From Pseudorhodobacter sp. (GTDB taxonomy: Bacteria; Pseudomonadota; Alphaproteobacteria; Rhodobacterales; Rhodobacteraceae): DNA of 36,258 nucleotides. Shown here one piece after another: positions 8,238-16,343 of the stretch. The notes beneath the pieces were generated by a model, which was not told the origin of the DNA, ran no database searches, and saw only the letters and a list, made by a program, of their open reading frames with translations. Where the stretch lies: positions 1-36,258 of the forward strand of contig JAQWYA010000091.1 of NCBI GenBank assembly GCA_029254215.1, given 5' to 3'. Position numbers and translations under genes: made by a program. Each line of letters starts with the position of its first letter. Positions within the stretch are counted from its first letter, which is position 1.

Positions 8238-9212
8238 ATGGGCAAACCGTTGGACGCCTCAAAGCCCCAGACCCCCGAACATTTCGAGTTTCTCTTGGTT
8301 GAGAATTTCTCGCATATCGCCTTTTCCTGCGCCGTCGAACCGCTCAGAATCGCGAATTACGTTGCCCGTAAGGAACTGTATCAATGGTCATTCGCCTCTG
8401 AGGACGGGGCATTCGCGCGCGCCTCGAACGGTTCGGAAACGCGGGTCGCCCGCGGCTTCAAGGATGCCGGACATTTCGACTATCTCTTCCTGCTGTCGGG
8501 CCTTGGCGTCCAAAGCGCGGCCACCACGGCCCTGCTTGCCGCCATGCGGCGCGGGCGTGCCCATGGCGCACGGATCGGGGCCTTATGCTCGGGGGCCTAT
8601 ATCCTCGCCGAAGCTGGCATGCTGGATCATCAGAAGGCCGCCATTCACTGGGATTACCATGACAGCTTTATGGAAGAATTTCCCGAGGTCGGGCTAAGCC
8701 GAAGTGTTTTCGTGGCCGATGCCCCCGTTATCACCGCGTCCGGCGGCACCGCGACCGCAGACCTCATGCTGCATCTCATCGGCCAACGGCATGGCGGGGA
8801 TATGGCGACCGAGGTCGCCGATCAGATGGTCTATAATGCCGTGCGAGAGGCGGACGCCGCTCAACGCGTCTCTCTGCAAGCCCGCCGCGGGATGCGGAAT
8901 GAACATATCACGCGGGCAATCCAGTTGATGAAGGACACGATCGACGACCCCCGCCCCCCTTCGGTCTTGGCCAGCGAGATCGGCATCTCAGGCCGCCAGT
9001 TGGAGCGTCTTTTCGGTCGCTACCTGAACTGTTCGCCGCGCAAGTATTACATCGACCTGCGGCTCCAAAGAGCCCAGCGGCTGCTCGTGCAGACAGACAT
9101 GTCCGTGACAGAAATCGCCCTCGCCACCGGCTTCAATTCTCCGACGCATTTCTCCAAGGTCTACCGGGCCCATTTCGGCACATCCCCCAGCGACCAGAAA
9201 AGCAAACTCTGA
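8238..9212 (+). CDS. GlxA-family AraC-type regulator (GbdR/CdhR-like)
   Basis: The start at 8238 (MGKPLDAS) fits an AAGAAG site just upstream; an upstream start at 8208 would overlap the previous gene. The 324 aa protein has a DJ-1/PfpI-like N-terminal domain (FLLVENFSHIAF, AVEPLRIANYV, GALCSGAYILAEAG with the elbow Cys). A C-terminal AraC pair of helix-turn-helix motifs spans about residues 225-320 (SGRQLERLFGRYLN; MSVTEIALATGFNSPTHFSKV). GbdR, CdhR and SouR of this group control glycine betaine, carnitine and sarcosine catabolism. Its position as last gene of the mttB-like unit suggests it activates that unit in response to a methylated amine. Ligand and operator are unknown. Confidence 0.88.
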   Translation: MGKPLDASKPQTPEHFEFLLVENFSHIAFSCAVEPLRIANYVARKELYQWSFASEDGAFARASNGSETRVARGFKDAGHFDYLFLLSGLGVQSAATTALLAAMRRGRAHGARIGALCSGAYILAEAGMLDHQKAAIHWDYHDSFMEEFPEVGLSRSVFVADAPVITASGGTATADLMLHLIGQRHGGDMATEVADQMVYNAVREADAAQRVSLQARRGMRNEHITRAIQLMKDTIDDPRPPSVLASEIGISGRQLERLFGRYLNCSPRKYYIDLRLQRAQRLLVQTDMSVTEIALATGFNSPTHFSKVYRAHFGTSPSDQKSKL

Positions 9213-9395
9213 GCACGCCCACCGCAACGCGGGGGGCACTCAAGGCCAGACGCGCCTGTTCCTTGACATGTGCCAAGGTCATCAGATCACCGCGTGGCTC
9301 GGGCGGGCCGGGCCGTGGCGCAACACCCAACGGCGGCGAAGGCTGACCGCCATTCCCAAGAAAACACCGCAGCATCAAACCAAAGGGGAAAACAC

Positions 9396-10628
9396 CTACC
9401 CCCTGCCTGCGACGCTGCCCTGATAGGCTTCAAGCGCCCGCAACAGCGCAGCCCCCGTCGGTAGGTTTGCACGCAGGCAAACTTCCTCCCAAACCGCGGC
9501 AAAAGGCAGGTCCCGCAACTCTTCGGTCAAGACCAGACGCGCCGTGAAATCGCCCGCGGCCTCAACCGCTTTCAGGCTGGCTTGCGGCATCAGATGGGCC
9601 CGCAACAACGCCTTTTGCATGTTGCGCACCCCGATCACCCAAGCGGCTGTGCGGCTGATCGTGGCGTCAAAGAAATCAAGCCCGATATGGGTCTTGCCCA
9701 ACAGCCCCGCAAAAACCAACTCCTGTGCCATCTGCAGAATATCGTCGTTTTGCAAGATCACATGGTCGCTGTCCCAGCGCATCGGGCGCGAGACATGCAA
9801 CAGCAGTTCCGGCACCGACAGCGCAACCGCGCTCAGCTTATCGGCAATGTTTTCAGTGGGGTGGAAATGGCCCATATCCAGACAAAGCAAAATCTGCTTG
9901 CGGATCGCATAGCCCAGATAAAACTCGTGGCTGCCGACGGTGCAGGCCTCTACGCCGATGCCGAAAAGCTTCGATTCCACTGCATCGCGCAGATGGTTAT
10001 GCGGGGTCGCCAGCATCGCATTCAAAGAGGCGTCCAGCCGCTGCCTTGCGGCCATCCGGTCAACGGGCGTGTCCTTGTAGCCGTCCGGTACCCAAATATT
10101 GTTCACGACAGGTGTGCCCAGGGCCGCCCCCATCTGCGACGCAATCTCGCGCGAGCGTCGCCCATGTTCCACCCAAAAATCGCGGATGCCCCGGTCAGGA
10201 TGCGACAGGGTCAGGTTGTCATCGGCCTTGGCATGGGCAAAGAACGTCGGGTTGAAATCAAGCCCAAGGCCCTGCTCGCGCGCCCAATCGACCCAAGGGG
10301 CGAAATGCCGATACTCAATCGCATCGCGGTCCGGACTCTCCTCCGTGTCCAGATAGCAGGCATGGAGGTTCAGCCGATGCTTACCCGGCAGCAGGCCATA
10401 GGAAAATTCCAGATCCGCGCGCAATTCATCGGGTGTGCGCGCCCGCCCCGGATGATTGCCCGTCGCCTGAATCCCCCCGCCCGAGGATCCGCTCTTTGTC
10501 TCAAACCCGCGCACATCATCGCCTTGCCAGCAATGCACCGAAATCGGGATCGCCAGCAGGGCGGCCATCGCGGCCTCGGTGTCCACGCCCCAATCGGCAA
10601 AGCGAGCCTTGGCAATTTCATATGTCAT
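9396..10628 (-). CDS. rhaI: L-rhamnose isomerase, E. coli RhaA type
   Basis: The enzyme converts L-rhamnose to L-rhamnulose in the cytoplasm with a divalent metal. The 410 aa sequence follows E. coli RhaA nearly end to end: CWQGDDVRGFE near residue 33, GGIQATGNHPG, LGLDFNPTFFAH, DAVESKLFGIG, MGHFHPTENIADK (metal-site region), HVSRPMRWDSDHV and HIGLDFFDATI. It begins 9 bases after rhaD and is the second gene of the leftward rhaDI arm. A modest GGGGAA ribosome site precedes ATG. The gene ends toward the GlxA regulator, with about 180 bases of convergent spacer. The symbol rhaI follows rhizobial use; rhaA would be equally correct. Confidence 0.95.
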   Translation of the reverse strand: MTYEIAKARFADWGVDTEAAMAALLAIPISVHCWQGDDVRGFETKSGSSGGGIQATGNHPGRARTPDELRADLEFSYGLLPGKHRLNLHACYLDTEESPDRDAIEYRHFAPWVDWAREQGLGLDFNPTFFAHAKADDNLTLSHPDRGIRDFWVEHGRRSREIASQMGAALGTPVVNNIWVPDGYKDTPVDRMAARQRLDASLNAMLATPHNHLRDAVESKLFGIGVEACTVGSHEFYLGYAIRKQILLCLDMGHFHPTENIADKLSAVALSVPELLLHVSRPMRWDSDHVILQNDDILQMAQELVFAGLLGKTHIGLDFFDATISRTAAWVIGVRNMQKALLRAHLMPQASLKAVEAAGDFTARLVLTEELRDLPFAAVWEEVCLRANLPTGAALLRALEAYQGSVAGRG

Positions 10629-10637
10629 AACATTCCC

Positions 10638-12725
10638 CTAGCGCGTGAACGCTTCCTTGTTGCCGGCATCGACATTGATGATATTTCCCGTGGATTTCGC
10701 TGACAGATCAGAGGCAAGGAAATAGGCCGCCTCGGCAATATCCTCCGGATAGACCGACCGCTTCAGCATGGACCGCTGGCGGTACATTTCCTCCAGCCCG
10801 TCCTTATCGGTTTTATAGGTCGATGCCCGCTGGTCCAACCACTCGCCCGACCAGATCTTGGACCCGCGCAAAACCGCATCAGGGTTAACCACATTCACCC
10901 GAATCCCGGCCTCCGCCCCTTCCAGCGCCAAACACCGCGCAAGGTGAATTTCGGCCGCCTTGGCCGTGCAATAGGCCGCCGCATTGGGCGAGGCAGCAAG
11001 GCCGTTCTTCGACGCCACAAAGACAATCGAGCCTCCGATATTCTGCGCCCGCATGACCTTGAACGCCTCCCGGCTGACCAGAAAATACCCGGTGGACAGA
11101 ATATCCATATTCTTGTTCCACAGGGCCAGACTCGTCTCCTCGATCGGGGCAGAGGAGGCGATGCCCGCGTTTGACACCAGAATATCGACGCCCCCGAAAT
11201 CCACCACTGTCTGCGCAAAAGCCGCCGCAACGGCAGCCTCATCCGTGACGTTCATCTGCACCGAGCGCAGCACATCACGACCAAAGCGCGTAGCCAGATC
11301 CTCGCGCGTCCGCTCCAGAGCCGTGGCATCAATATCGGCCAGCATGACGCAGGCGCCTTCCTGCAAATACCGCGCGGCCGTGGCAGACCCGATCCCGCCT
11401 GCGGCCCCCGTGACCAGGGCCACCCGCCCCGCAAGTGCCTTGGGCTTGGGCATCCGCTGCAGCTTTGCCTCTTCCAATAGCCAGTATTCAATGTCGAACG
11501 CTTCTTGTTCCGGCAGGCCGCAATATTCCGACACCGCCGACGATCCGCGCATCACATTGATCGCATTGACGTAAAACTCCGCCGACACCCGCGCGGTCGC
11601 CTTGTCCTTGGCAAAGGTCAGCATCCCCACACCGGGCACCAGATAGACAACCGCGTTCGGGTCGCGCAGCGCGGGCGAATTTGCGTGTTTGCAGCGGTCA
11701 TAATAGGCGGCGTAATCGTCGCGATAGGCGGCGATTTGCGCAGGCAACCCCTCCATCACCGCATCGATATTGTTTTGCGCAGGGTCAAAACCCACCACCA
11801 ATGGCCGGATTTTGGTGCGCAGGAAATGGTCGGGGCATGAGGTCCCAAGGGCCGCCAGCGCCGCCATGTCGCGCGCATTGACGAAATCCAGCACCGCCTC
11901 CCGATCGTCGAAATGCCCGACCATGTGATGCTGGCCCGAAATCATCCCGCGAATGGCGGGCATCAACCGGGCGGCAACCGCACGCCGCGCCTCGGCACCC
12001 AGACTTTCATGCACCGCACCCCCAAAGGCCGGAATGTCCTTTGTCTGCCCGTCGAACCAATCCATCGCCTTCTGGATGATCTCCAGCGTCAACTCGTAGC
12101 AGTCGCGGGCATCATCCGCCCAGGTGAAAAGCCCGTGGCTTTCCAGAACAACGCCCTTCGCTTCCGGGTTTTCAAGACAATAGTTCTCCAACCAGAGGCC
12201 CAGCTCATACCCCGGTCGCTTCCACGGCAGCCAGCCGATGTCCTTGCCGAAAATCTGTTCGGTCAACGCCCGCGAATTCTTCGAGGCCGCGATCGCAATG
12301 ATCGCATCGGGGTGCATGTGATCCACATGTTTGCGCGGCACATAGGCATGCAACGGCGTGTCGATGCTGGCCGCGCGCGGGTTCAGGTTGAAGGTGCAAT
12401 GGGGCAAGAGGCCGACCATCTCATCCTCCATCTCCACCCCCTTATAGATGCCCTTCAAGGCGCGCAGCTTGTCCATGTAAAGCGTGGCAAACCCGTCCAT
12501 CTTGATCGAGCCCACATCCCCGCCGGACCCTTTGACCCACAAGACCTCCACCGCGTCCCCGGTCAGCGGATCGGTTTCGATCACCTTGGCCGAGGTATTG
12601 CCGCCGCCATAATTCGTGATCCGCTTGTCAGACCCCAGAAGATTCGAGCGGTACAGCAGCTTATCCGCCTCGCCCATCTTGCTGGCCTTTGCGGCATCCC
12701 ACTGATTAACAAGGCGATTTGACAT
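10638..12725 (-). CDS. rhaD: Bifunctional rhamnulose-1-phosphate aldolase / short-chain alcohol dehydrogenase
   Basis: The 695 aa protein fuses two enzymes. Residues about 1-420 form a class II aldolase/adducin domain (NYGGGNTSAK near 38, WVKGSGGDVGS, HPDAIIAIA, VLESHGLFTW). Residues about 430-695 form a short-chain dehydrogenase: the nucleotide motif VTGAAGGIGSA, the NAGIA motif, and catalytic Tyr-Lys in AAYCTAKAA. It would cleave L-rhamnulose-1-phosphate to dihydroxyacetone phosphate and L-lactaldehyde, then oxidise or reduce the lactaldehyde. A strong GGGAGGAAAATC ribosome site precedes ATG at 12725. It is the first gene of the leftward rhaDI arm, reading away from the shared operator region. 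This fusion is the usual form in rhizobia and relatives. Confidence 0.95.
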   Translation of the reverse strand: MSNRLVNQWDAAKASKMGEADKLLYRSNLLGSDKRITNYGGGNTSAKVIETDPLTGDAVEVLWVKGSGGDVGSIKMDGFATLYMDKLRALKGIYKGVEMEDEMVGLLPHCTFNLNPRAASIDTPLHAYVPRKHVDHMHPDAIIAIAASKNSRALTEQIFGKDIGWLPWKRPGYELGLWLENYCLENPEAKGVVLESHGLFTWADDARDCYELTLEIIQKAMDWFDGQTKDIPAFGGAVHESLGAEARRAVAARLMPAIRGMISGQHHMVGHFDDREAVLDFVNARDMAALAALGTSCPDHFLRTKIRPLVVGFDPAQNNIDAVMEGLPAQIAAYRDDYAAYYDRCKHANSPALRDPNAVVYLVPGVGMLTFAKDKATARVSAEFYVNAINVMRGSSAVSEYCGLPEQEAFDIEYWLLEEAKLQRMPKPKALAGRVALVTGAAGGIGSATAARYLQEGACVMLADIDATALERTREDLATRFGRDVLRSVQMNVTDEAAVAAAFAQTVVDFGGVDILVSNAGIASSAPIEETSLALWNKNMDILSTGYFLVSREAFKVMRAQNIGGSIVFVASKNGLAASPNAAAYCTAKAAEIHLARCLALEGAEAGIRVNVVNPDAVLRGSKIWSGEWLDQRASTYKTDKDGLEEMYRQRSMLKRSVYPEDIAEAAYFLASDLSAKSTGNIINVDAGNKEAFTR

Positions 12726-12796
12726 GATTTTCCTCCCACAGGCCTAAAGGGGGCACCCCCTTTCGTTGCGCTGACGTTGCGGCGAGTGCGTCAGAA

Positions 12797-12869
12797 TGTC
12801 AATCATATTCAATCACCAATGATCGTTTGCAGGTGCAGCATGATTGATTATGACAAATTATGATTGACA
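12797..12869. promoter_or_regulatory. Divergent rha operator with four TCAATCA half-sites and two TTGACA boxes
   Basis: A perfect 11-bp inverted repeat has arms TGTCAATCATA (12797-12807) and TATGATTGACA (12859-12869). A second pair nests inside it: TCAATCA at 12809-12815 and TGATTGA at 12841-12847. Left half-sites are 10 bases apart and right half-sites 20 apart, so sites on each side share a DNA face. Each outer arm also contains TTGACA, reading leftward at 12797-12802 and rightward at 12864-12869, which could be -35 boxes toward rhaD and rhaR. No good -10 boxes are visible. The likely binder is RhaR, encoded immediately to the right. Confidence 0.7.
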
Positions 12870-12913
12870 GAAACCGATTCCCCGCACATCGTAAGCAGCA
12901 AGAGGAGCCAACA

Positions 12914-13717
12914 ATGCATGAGACCGAACGCCACCGCGTCATCCTGTCCGCCGTTCAAGACCGTCCGGTCGTGACCGTTCTTGACCTGTGCAACATGACT
13001 TCCGCCTCCGAGGCGACGATCCGGCGTGATATCGCAACCCTGCATATGCAAAAGCGTTTGCGCCGGGTTCGGGGCGGGGCAGAATCCATCAACCCGCCGC
13101 AATTCGTCGGCTTGGCCGGGCGCCCGTTCTCGGTCAATGAGGCGATCAACACCAAGCAAAAACAAGCCATTGCGCGGGCCGCGGTTGATCTTTGCGCTGA
13201 TGGCGACAGCATTATCATCAATGGCGGGACGACCACGTTTCAGATGGTCCATCCGCTGGCAACGCGCCGCCTGCAGGTCTTCACCAACTCGTTTCCCATC
13301 GCAGAGCATTTGCTGAAGCATTCAAAGAACACCATCACCCTGTCCGGCGGCACGATCTACCGTGAGCAAAACATCATCCTGTCGCCCTTCGACAATGACG
13401 TGACGCGCAACGTCTATGCCAAACGCATGTTCATGGGCGCGCATGGGCTTGCCCCGATTGGCTTGATGGAAGGCGACCCCCTGCTGGTTCAGGCGGAGCA
13501 AAAGCTGATCGGTCAGGCGGATGAGCTGATCGTTCTGGTGGACAGTTCCAAGTTCAAGAACCGCTCATCCCTCGTGCTGTGTCCGCTGTCGCGCATCGAC
13601 ACCGTCATCACGGATGAAGGCATTCCCGACAAAGCCGCAGCCATGCTGGAAGCGGCCGATGTCACCGTAATCGTAGCCCCTTACGGGGCTGCGGCATCAG
13701 AAGAAGCGACGGGTTAA
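12914..13717 (+). CDS. rhaR: DeoR-family regulator of rhamnose catabolism
   Basis: The ATG at 12914 is preceded by AGAGGAG at 12901-12907, which decides it over the upstream start at 12860 that lies inside the operator. The 267 aa product has an N-terminal DeoR winged helix (SASEATIRRDIATLH, residues about 30-48) and a C-terminal sugar-phosphate-binding DeoRC domain (INGGTTTFQM near 98, LSGGTIYRE near 145, FMGAHGL near 172, VDSSKF near 213). It sits between the divergent operator and the transporter genes, as in the rhizobial rhaRSTPQUK operon. It probably controls both arms, with the inducer being a rhamnose pathway phosphate or sugar. Whether it represses or activates is not visible. Confidence 0.93.
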   Translation: MHETERHRVILSAVQDRPVVTVLDLCNMTSASEATIRRDIATLHMQKRLRRVRGGAESINPPQFVGLAGRPFSVNEAINTKQKQAIARAAVDLCADGDSIIINGGTTTFQMVHPLATRRLQVFTNSFPIAEHLLKHSKNTITLSGGTIYREQNIILSPFDNDVTRNVYAKRMFMGAHGLAPIGLMEGDPLLVQAEQKLIGQADELIVLVDSSKFKNRSSLVLCPLSRIDTVITDEGIPDKAAAMLEAADVTVIVAPYGAAASEEATG

Positions 13718-13751
13718 CCGTCGTAAGACACATCACTCTAGGGAGGAAATC

Positions 13752-14741
13752 ATGAGTGCTATGAAGAAAATCCTAACCACCGTTGCGGTGGCCGCGACCC
13801 TGATAGGGGGCACGGCACAGGCCGAAACCACCCGCATCGCGCTGGTCGTCAAGGCGCTTGGCATCGGCTTTTTTGAAGCCGCCAACAAAGGGGCCGAGGA
13901 AGCCGCCAAGGAACTGGGCGATGTAGAGATCATCTATACCGGCCCCACCGACACCACCGCCGAAGGCCAGATCGAAGTGATCAACAGCCTGATCGCGCAA
14001 GGCGTGAATGCAATCGCGATTTCGGCCAATGATCCGGACGCCGTGGCCCCTGCCCTGCAAAAGGCAATGGACCGCGGGATCACCGTGATCTCCTGGGATT
14101 CGGGTGTGGCCAAAGAGGGCCGTCAGATGCACCTCAACCCCTCCTCCAGCGCACTGATCGGCAATACCATCATCAAGCTGGCAGCCGATCACATGCCCGA
14201 TGGCGGTGACGTGGCGGTTCTGTCGGCCACCGCGACCTCGACCAACCAGAACATCTGGATTGATGAGATGAAGAAGGTGATGGGCAACTATCCGGGGGTC
14301 AATCTTGTGGCCACCGTCTATGGCGATGACCTCGCCGATAAATCCTACCGTGAGGCGCAGGGCCTTATGGCCACCTACCCCGACCTCAAGGCCATTATCG
14401 CGCCGACCACGGTGGGTATTCTGGCCGCCTCGCAGGCCGTGACCGATGCTGGCAAAATCGGCCAGATCAACGTGACGGGCCTTGGCCTGCCGTCTGAAAT
14501 GGCGGGTGCCGTTGAGTCCGGTGCGACCATTTCCTTCGCGATCTGGAACCCGATTGATCTGGGCTATGCCGCCACGATGCTGTCTTACAACATCGCCAAA
14601 GGGGCCACAGCCGAGCCGGGCGCAAAGATCGGCATGGGCCGCATGGGCGATGCCACGCTGGACGATAACAACGAGGCCGCCATGTCGGACCCGTTCACCT
14701 ACGACAAGTCGAACATCGAACAGTTCAAGTCGATTTTCTGA
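13752..14741 (+). CDS. rhaS: Rhamnose ABC transporter, periplasmic substrate-binding protein
   Basis: The 329 aa product starts with a Sec signal peptide (MSAMKKILTTVAVAATLIG, cleavage likely after TAQA, near residue 24). A periplasmic-binding-protein fold of the ribose-binding type follows (NSLIAQGVNAIAISANDPDA, GITVISWDSG). It would capture L-rhamnose and deliver it to RhaTPQ. GGGAGGAAATC precedes ATG by the ideal distance. It lies 34 bases after rhaR. A hairpin follows the stop and probably keeps this gene's transcript more abundant than the downstream membrane genes. Confidence 0.93.
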   Translation: MSAMKKILTTVAVAATLIGGTAQAETTRIALVVKALGIGFFEAANKGAEEAAKELGDVEIIYTGPTDTTAEGQIEVINSLIAQGVNAIAISANDPDAVAPALQKAMDRGITVISWDSGVAKEGRQMHLNPSSSALIGNTIIKLAADHMPDGGDVAVLSATATSTNQNIWIDEMKKVMGNYPGVNLVATVYGDDLADKSYREAQGLMATYPDLKAIIAPTTVGILAASQAVTDAGKIGQINVTGLGLPSEMAGAVESGATISFAIWNPIDLGYAATMLSYNIAKGATAEPGAKIGMGRMGDATLDDNNEAAMSDPFTYDKSNIEQFKSIF

Positions 14742-14752
14742 TCTGACCCCGA

Positions 14753-14779
14753 CCCGGCGCAGCCCTTGTTTGCGCCGGG
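14753..14779 (+). terminator. Hairpin between rhaS and rhaT (attenuator or mRNA stabiliser)
   Basis: Perfect 9-bp arms CCCGGCGCA (14753-14761) and TGCGCCGGG (14771-14779) with a 9-base loop are followed by TTCTTTCCCC. The T-tract is interrupted, so partial termination or 3' end protection of rhaS mRNA is more likely than full termination. Such structures commonly follow binding-protein genes in ABC operons. Confidence 0.6.
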
Positions 14780-14819
14780 TTCTTTCCCCTCCCCCCCTTT
14801 CCAAAAACGGGATCGCCCC

Positions 14820-16343
14820 ATGCAGCCGCAGCCAAAAGCCGCAGCCCAATCGGCCATTTTGTCGCTTGATGCCGTGACGAAGGAATTCCCCGGCGTGCGG
14901 GCGCTGTCCGAGGTGTCCCTGACCCTGTATCCGGGCCAAGTCACCGCCCTGATCGGTGAAAACGGGGCCGGCAAATCGACGGTCGTGAAAATCCTGACCG
15001 GGATCTACCAGCCCGACGGCGGCAGGATCCTTGTAGAGGGCAAGCCTGTGACCCTCGCCAACGCGCAGGCCGCCGCCGCCCATGGCATCACCGCCATTCA
15101 TCAGGAAACCGTGCTGTTTGATGAACTCTCGGTGGCCGAGAACATCTTTCTGGGCCACGCGCCGCGCGGCCGTTTCGGCCTGATCGACACCAAGGCCATG
15201 GTCGCCCAGGCGCGCGACATCCTGACCGAGATCGAGGCGCCGATTGACCCCACCACCCGTCTGCGCGACCTCAGCATCGCCAGCAAACACCTTGTCGCCA
15301 TCGCGCGCGCCCTGTCGATCGACGCCCGCGTGGTCATCATGGATGAGCCGACCGCAGCACTTTCCCACAAAGAAATCAACGAGTTGTACGACCTAGTTGA
15401 AAAGCTGAAAGCGCAAGGCAAGGCCATTCTGTTCATCAGCCACAAGTTCGATGAGATCTTCCGCATCGCAGACCGCTATGCCGTGTTTCGCGACGGGCAA
15501 TTCGTTGGCGATGGCGCAATTCAGGATGTGACGCAGGGCGAATTGGTGCAGATGATGGTCGGCCGCGCCGTAGATCAAATCTTTCCCAAACGCAGCCCGA
15601 GGGTGGGCGACGAGGTGCTGAAGGTCGTGGGCTATGACCACCCGACCGAATTCGCCGATATCAACTTCACCCTGCGCCGGGGCGAGATTCTGGGCTTTTA
15701 CGGCCTGATCGGCGCGGGGCGCTCCGAAGTCATGCAAGCCCTTTACGGCATCACCAAACCCGGCAAGGGGGCTGTCAGGATTGACGGTCAGGTGCGGGTC
15801 ATCCGCTCGCCCGCCGATGCGGTGGCCCATGGCATCGTCTATGTTCCCGAAGATCGCGGCAGGCAGGGCGCGATTACCGCACTCCCGATCTATCAGAATG
15901 TCACCCTGCCCTCGCTGCACCGCACATCCCGCAACGGCTTCCTGCGGCTCGCTCATGAATTCGCCCTTGCACGCGACTACACCGCGCGGCTGGATCTGCG
16001 CGCGGCCTCGCTCGAAACCGCCGTTGGCAATTTGTCGGGGGGCAATCAGCAAAAGGTGGTGATCGCCAAATGGCTCGCGACGCAGCCCAAGGTCATCATT
16101 CTGGATGAGCCGACCAAGGGCATCGACATCGGCTCCAAGGCGGCGGTGCATGAGTTCATGGCCGAACTTGCCGCACAAGGGCTGGCGGTCATCATGGTCA
16201 GCTCTGAAATCCCCGAGGTGCTGGGCATGTCCGACCGTGTGATCGTCATGCGTCAGGGCCGGATCGTGGCCGAGCTTGGCAAGGATGAGATGACACCCGA
16301 AACCCTCGTTCGGCGCGCCGCCGGAATAGGAGAGACAGAATGA
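14820..16343 (+). CDS. rhaT: Rhamnose ABC transporter, duplicated ATP-binding protein
   Basis: I take ATG at 14820 (MQPQPKAAAQ); the frame opens at 14766 with a TTG, inside the preceding hairpin. The 507 aa protein is a double ATPase of the RbsA/MglA type. The first half has Walker A GENGAGKST near residue 45 and Walker B VVIMDEPTAAL near 175, with a degenerate signature. The second half has GLIGAGRSE near 300, signature LSGGNQQKV near 407 and Walker B VIILDEPTKGID near 425. It energises L-rhamnose import with RhaP and RhaQ. It overlaps rhaP by four bases (ATGA), implying coupled translation. Confidence 0.94.
   Translation: MQPQPKAAAQSAILSLDAVTKEFPGVRALSEVSLTLYPGQVTALIGENGAGKSTVVKILTGIYQPDGGRILVEGKPVTLANAQAAAAHGITAIHQETVLFDELSVAENIFLGHAPRGRFGLIDTKAMVAQARDILTEIEAPIDPTTRLRDLSIASKHLVAIARALSIDARVVIMDEPTAALSHKEINELYDLVEKLKAQGKAILFISHKFDEIFRIADRYAVFRDGQFVGDGAIQDVTQGELVQMMVGRAVDQIFPKRSPRVGDEVLKVVGYDHPTEFADINFTLRRGEILGFYGLIGAGRSEVMQALYGITKPGKGAVRIDGQVRVIRSPADAVAHGIVYVPEDRGRQGAITALPIYQNVTLPSLHRTSRNGFLRLAHEFALARDYTARLDLRAASLETAVGNLSGGNQQKVVIAKWLATQPKVIILDEPTKGIDIGSKAAVHEFMAELAAQGLAVIMVSSEIPEVLGMSDRVIVMRQGRIVAELGKDEMTPETLVRRAAGIGETE

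Noticed and set aside
13773-15368. Long minus-strand open frame (531 codons) opposite rhaS and rhaT
   Set aside because: It is antisense to two well-recognised genes, crosses their boundary, has no family features and reads as Gly/Arg/His-rich shadow caused by GC3 bias.
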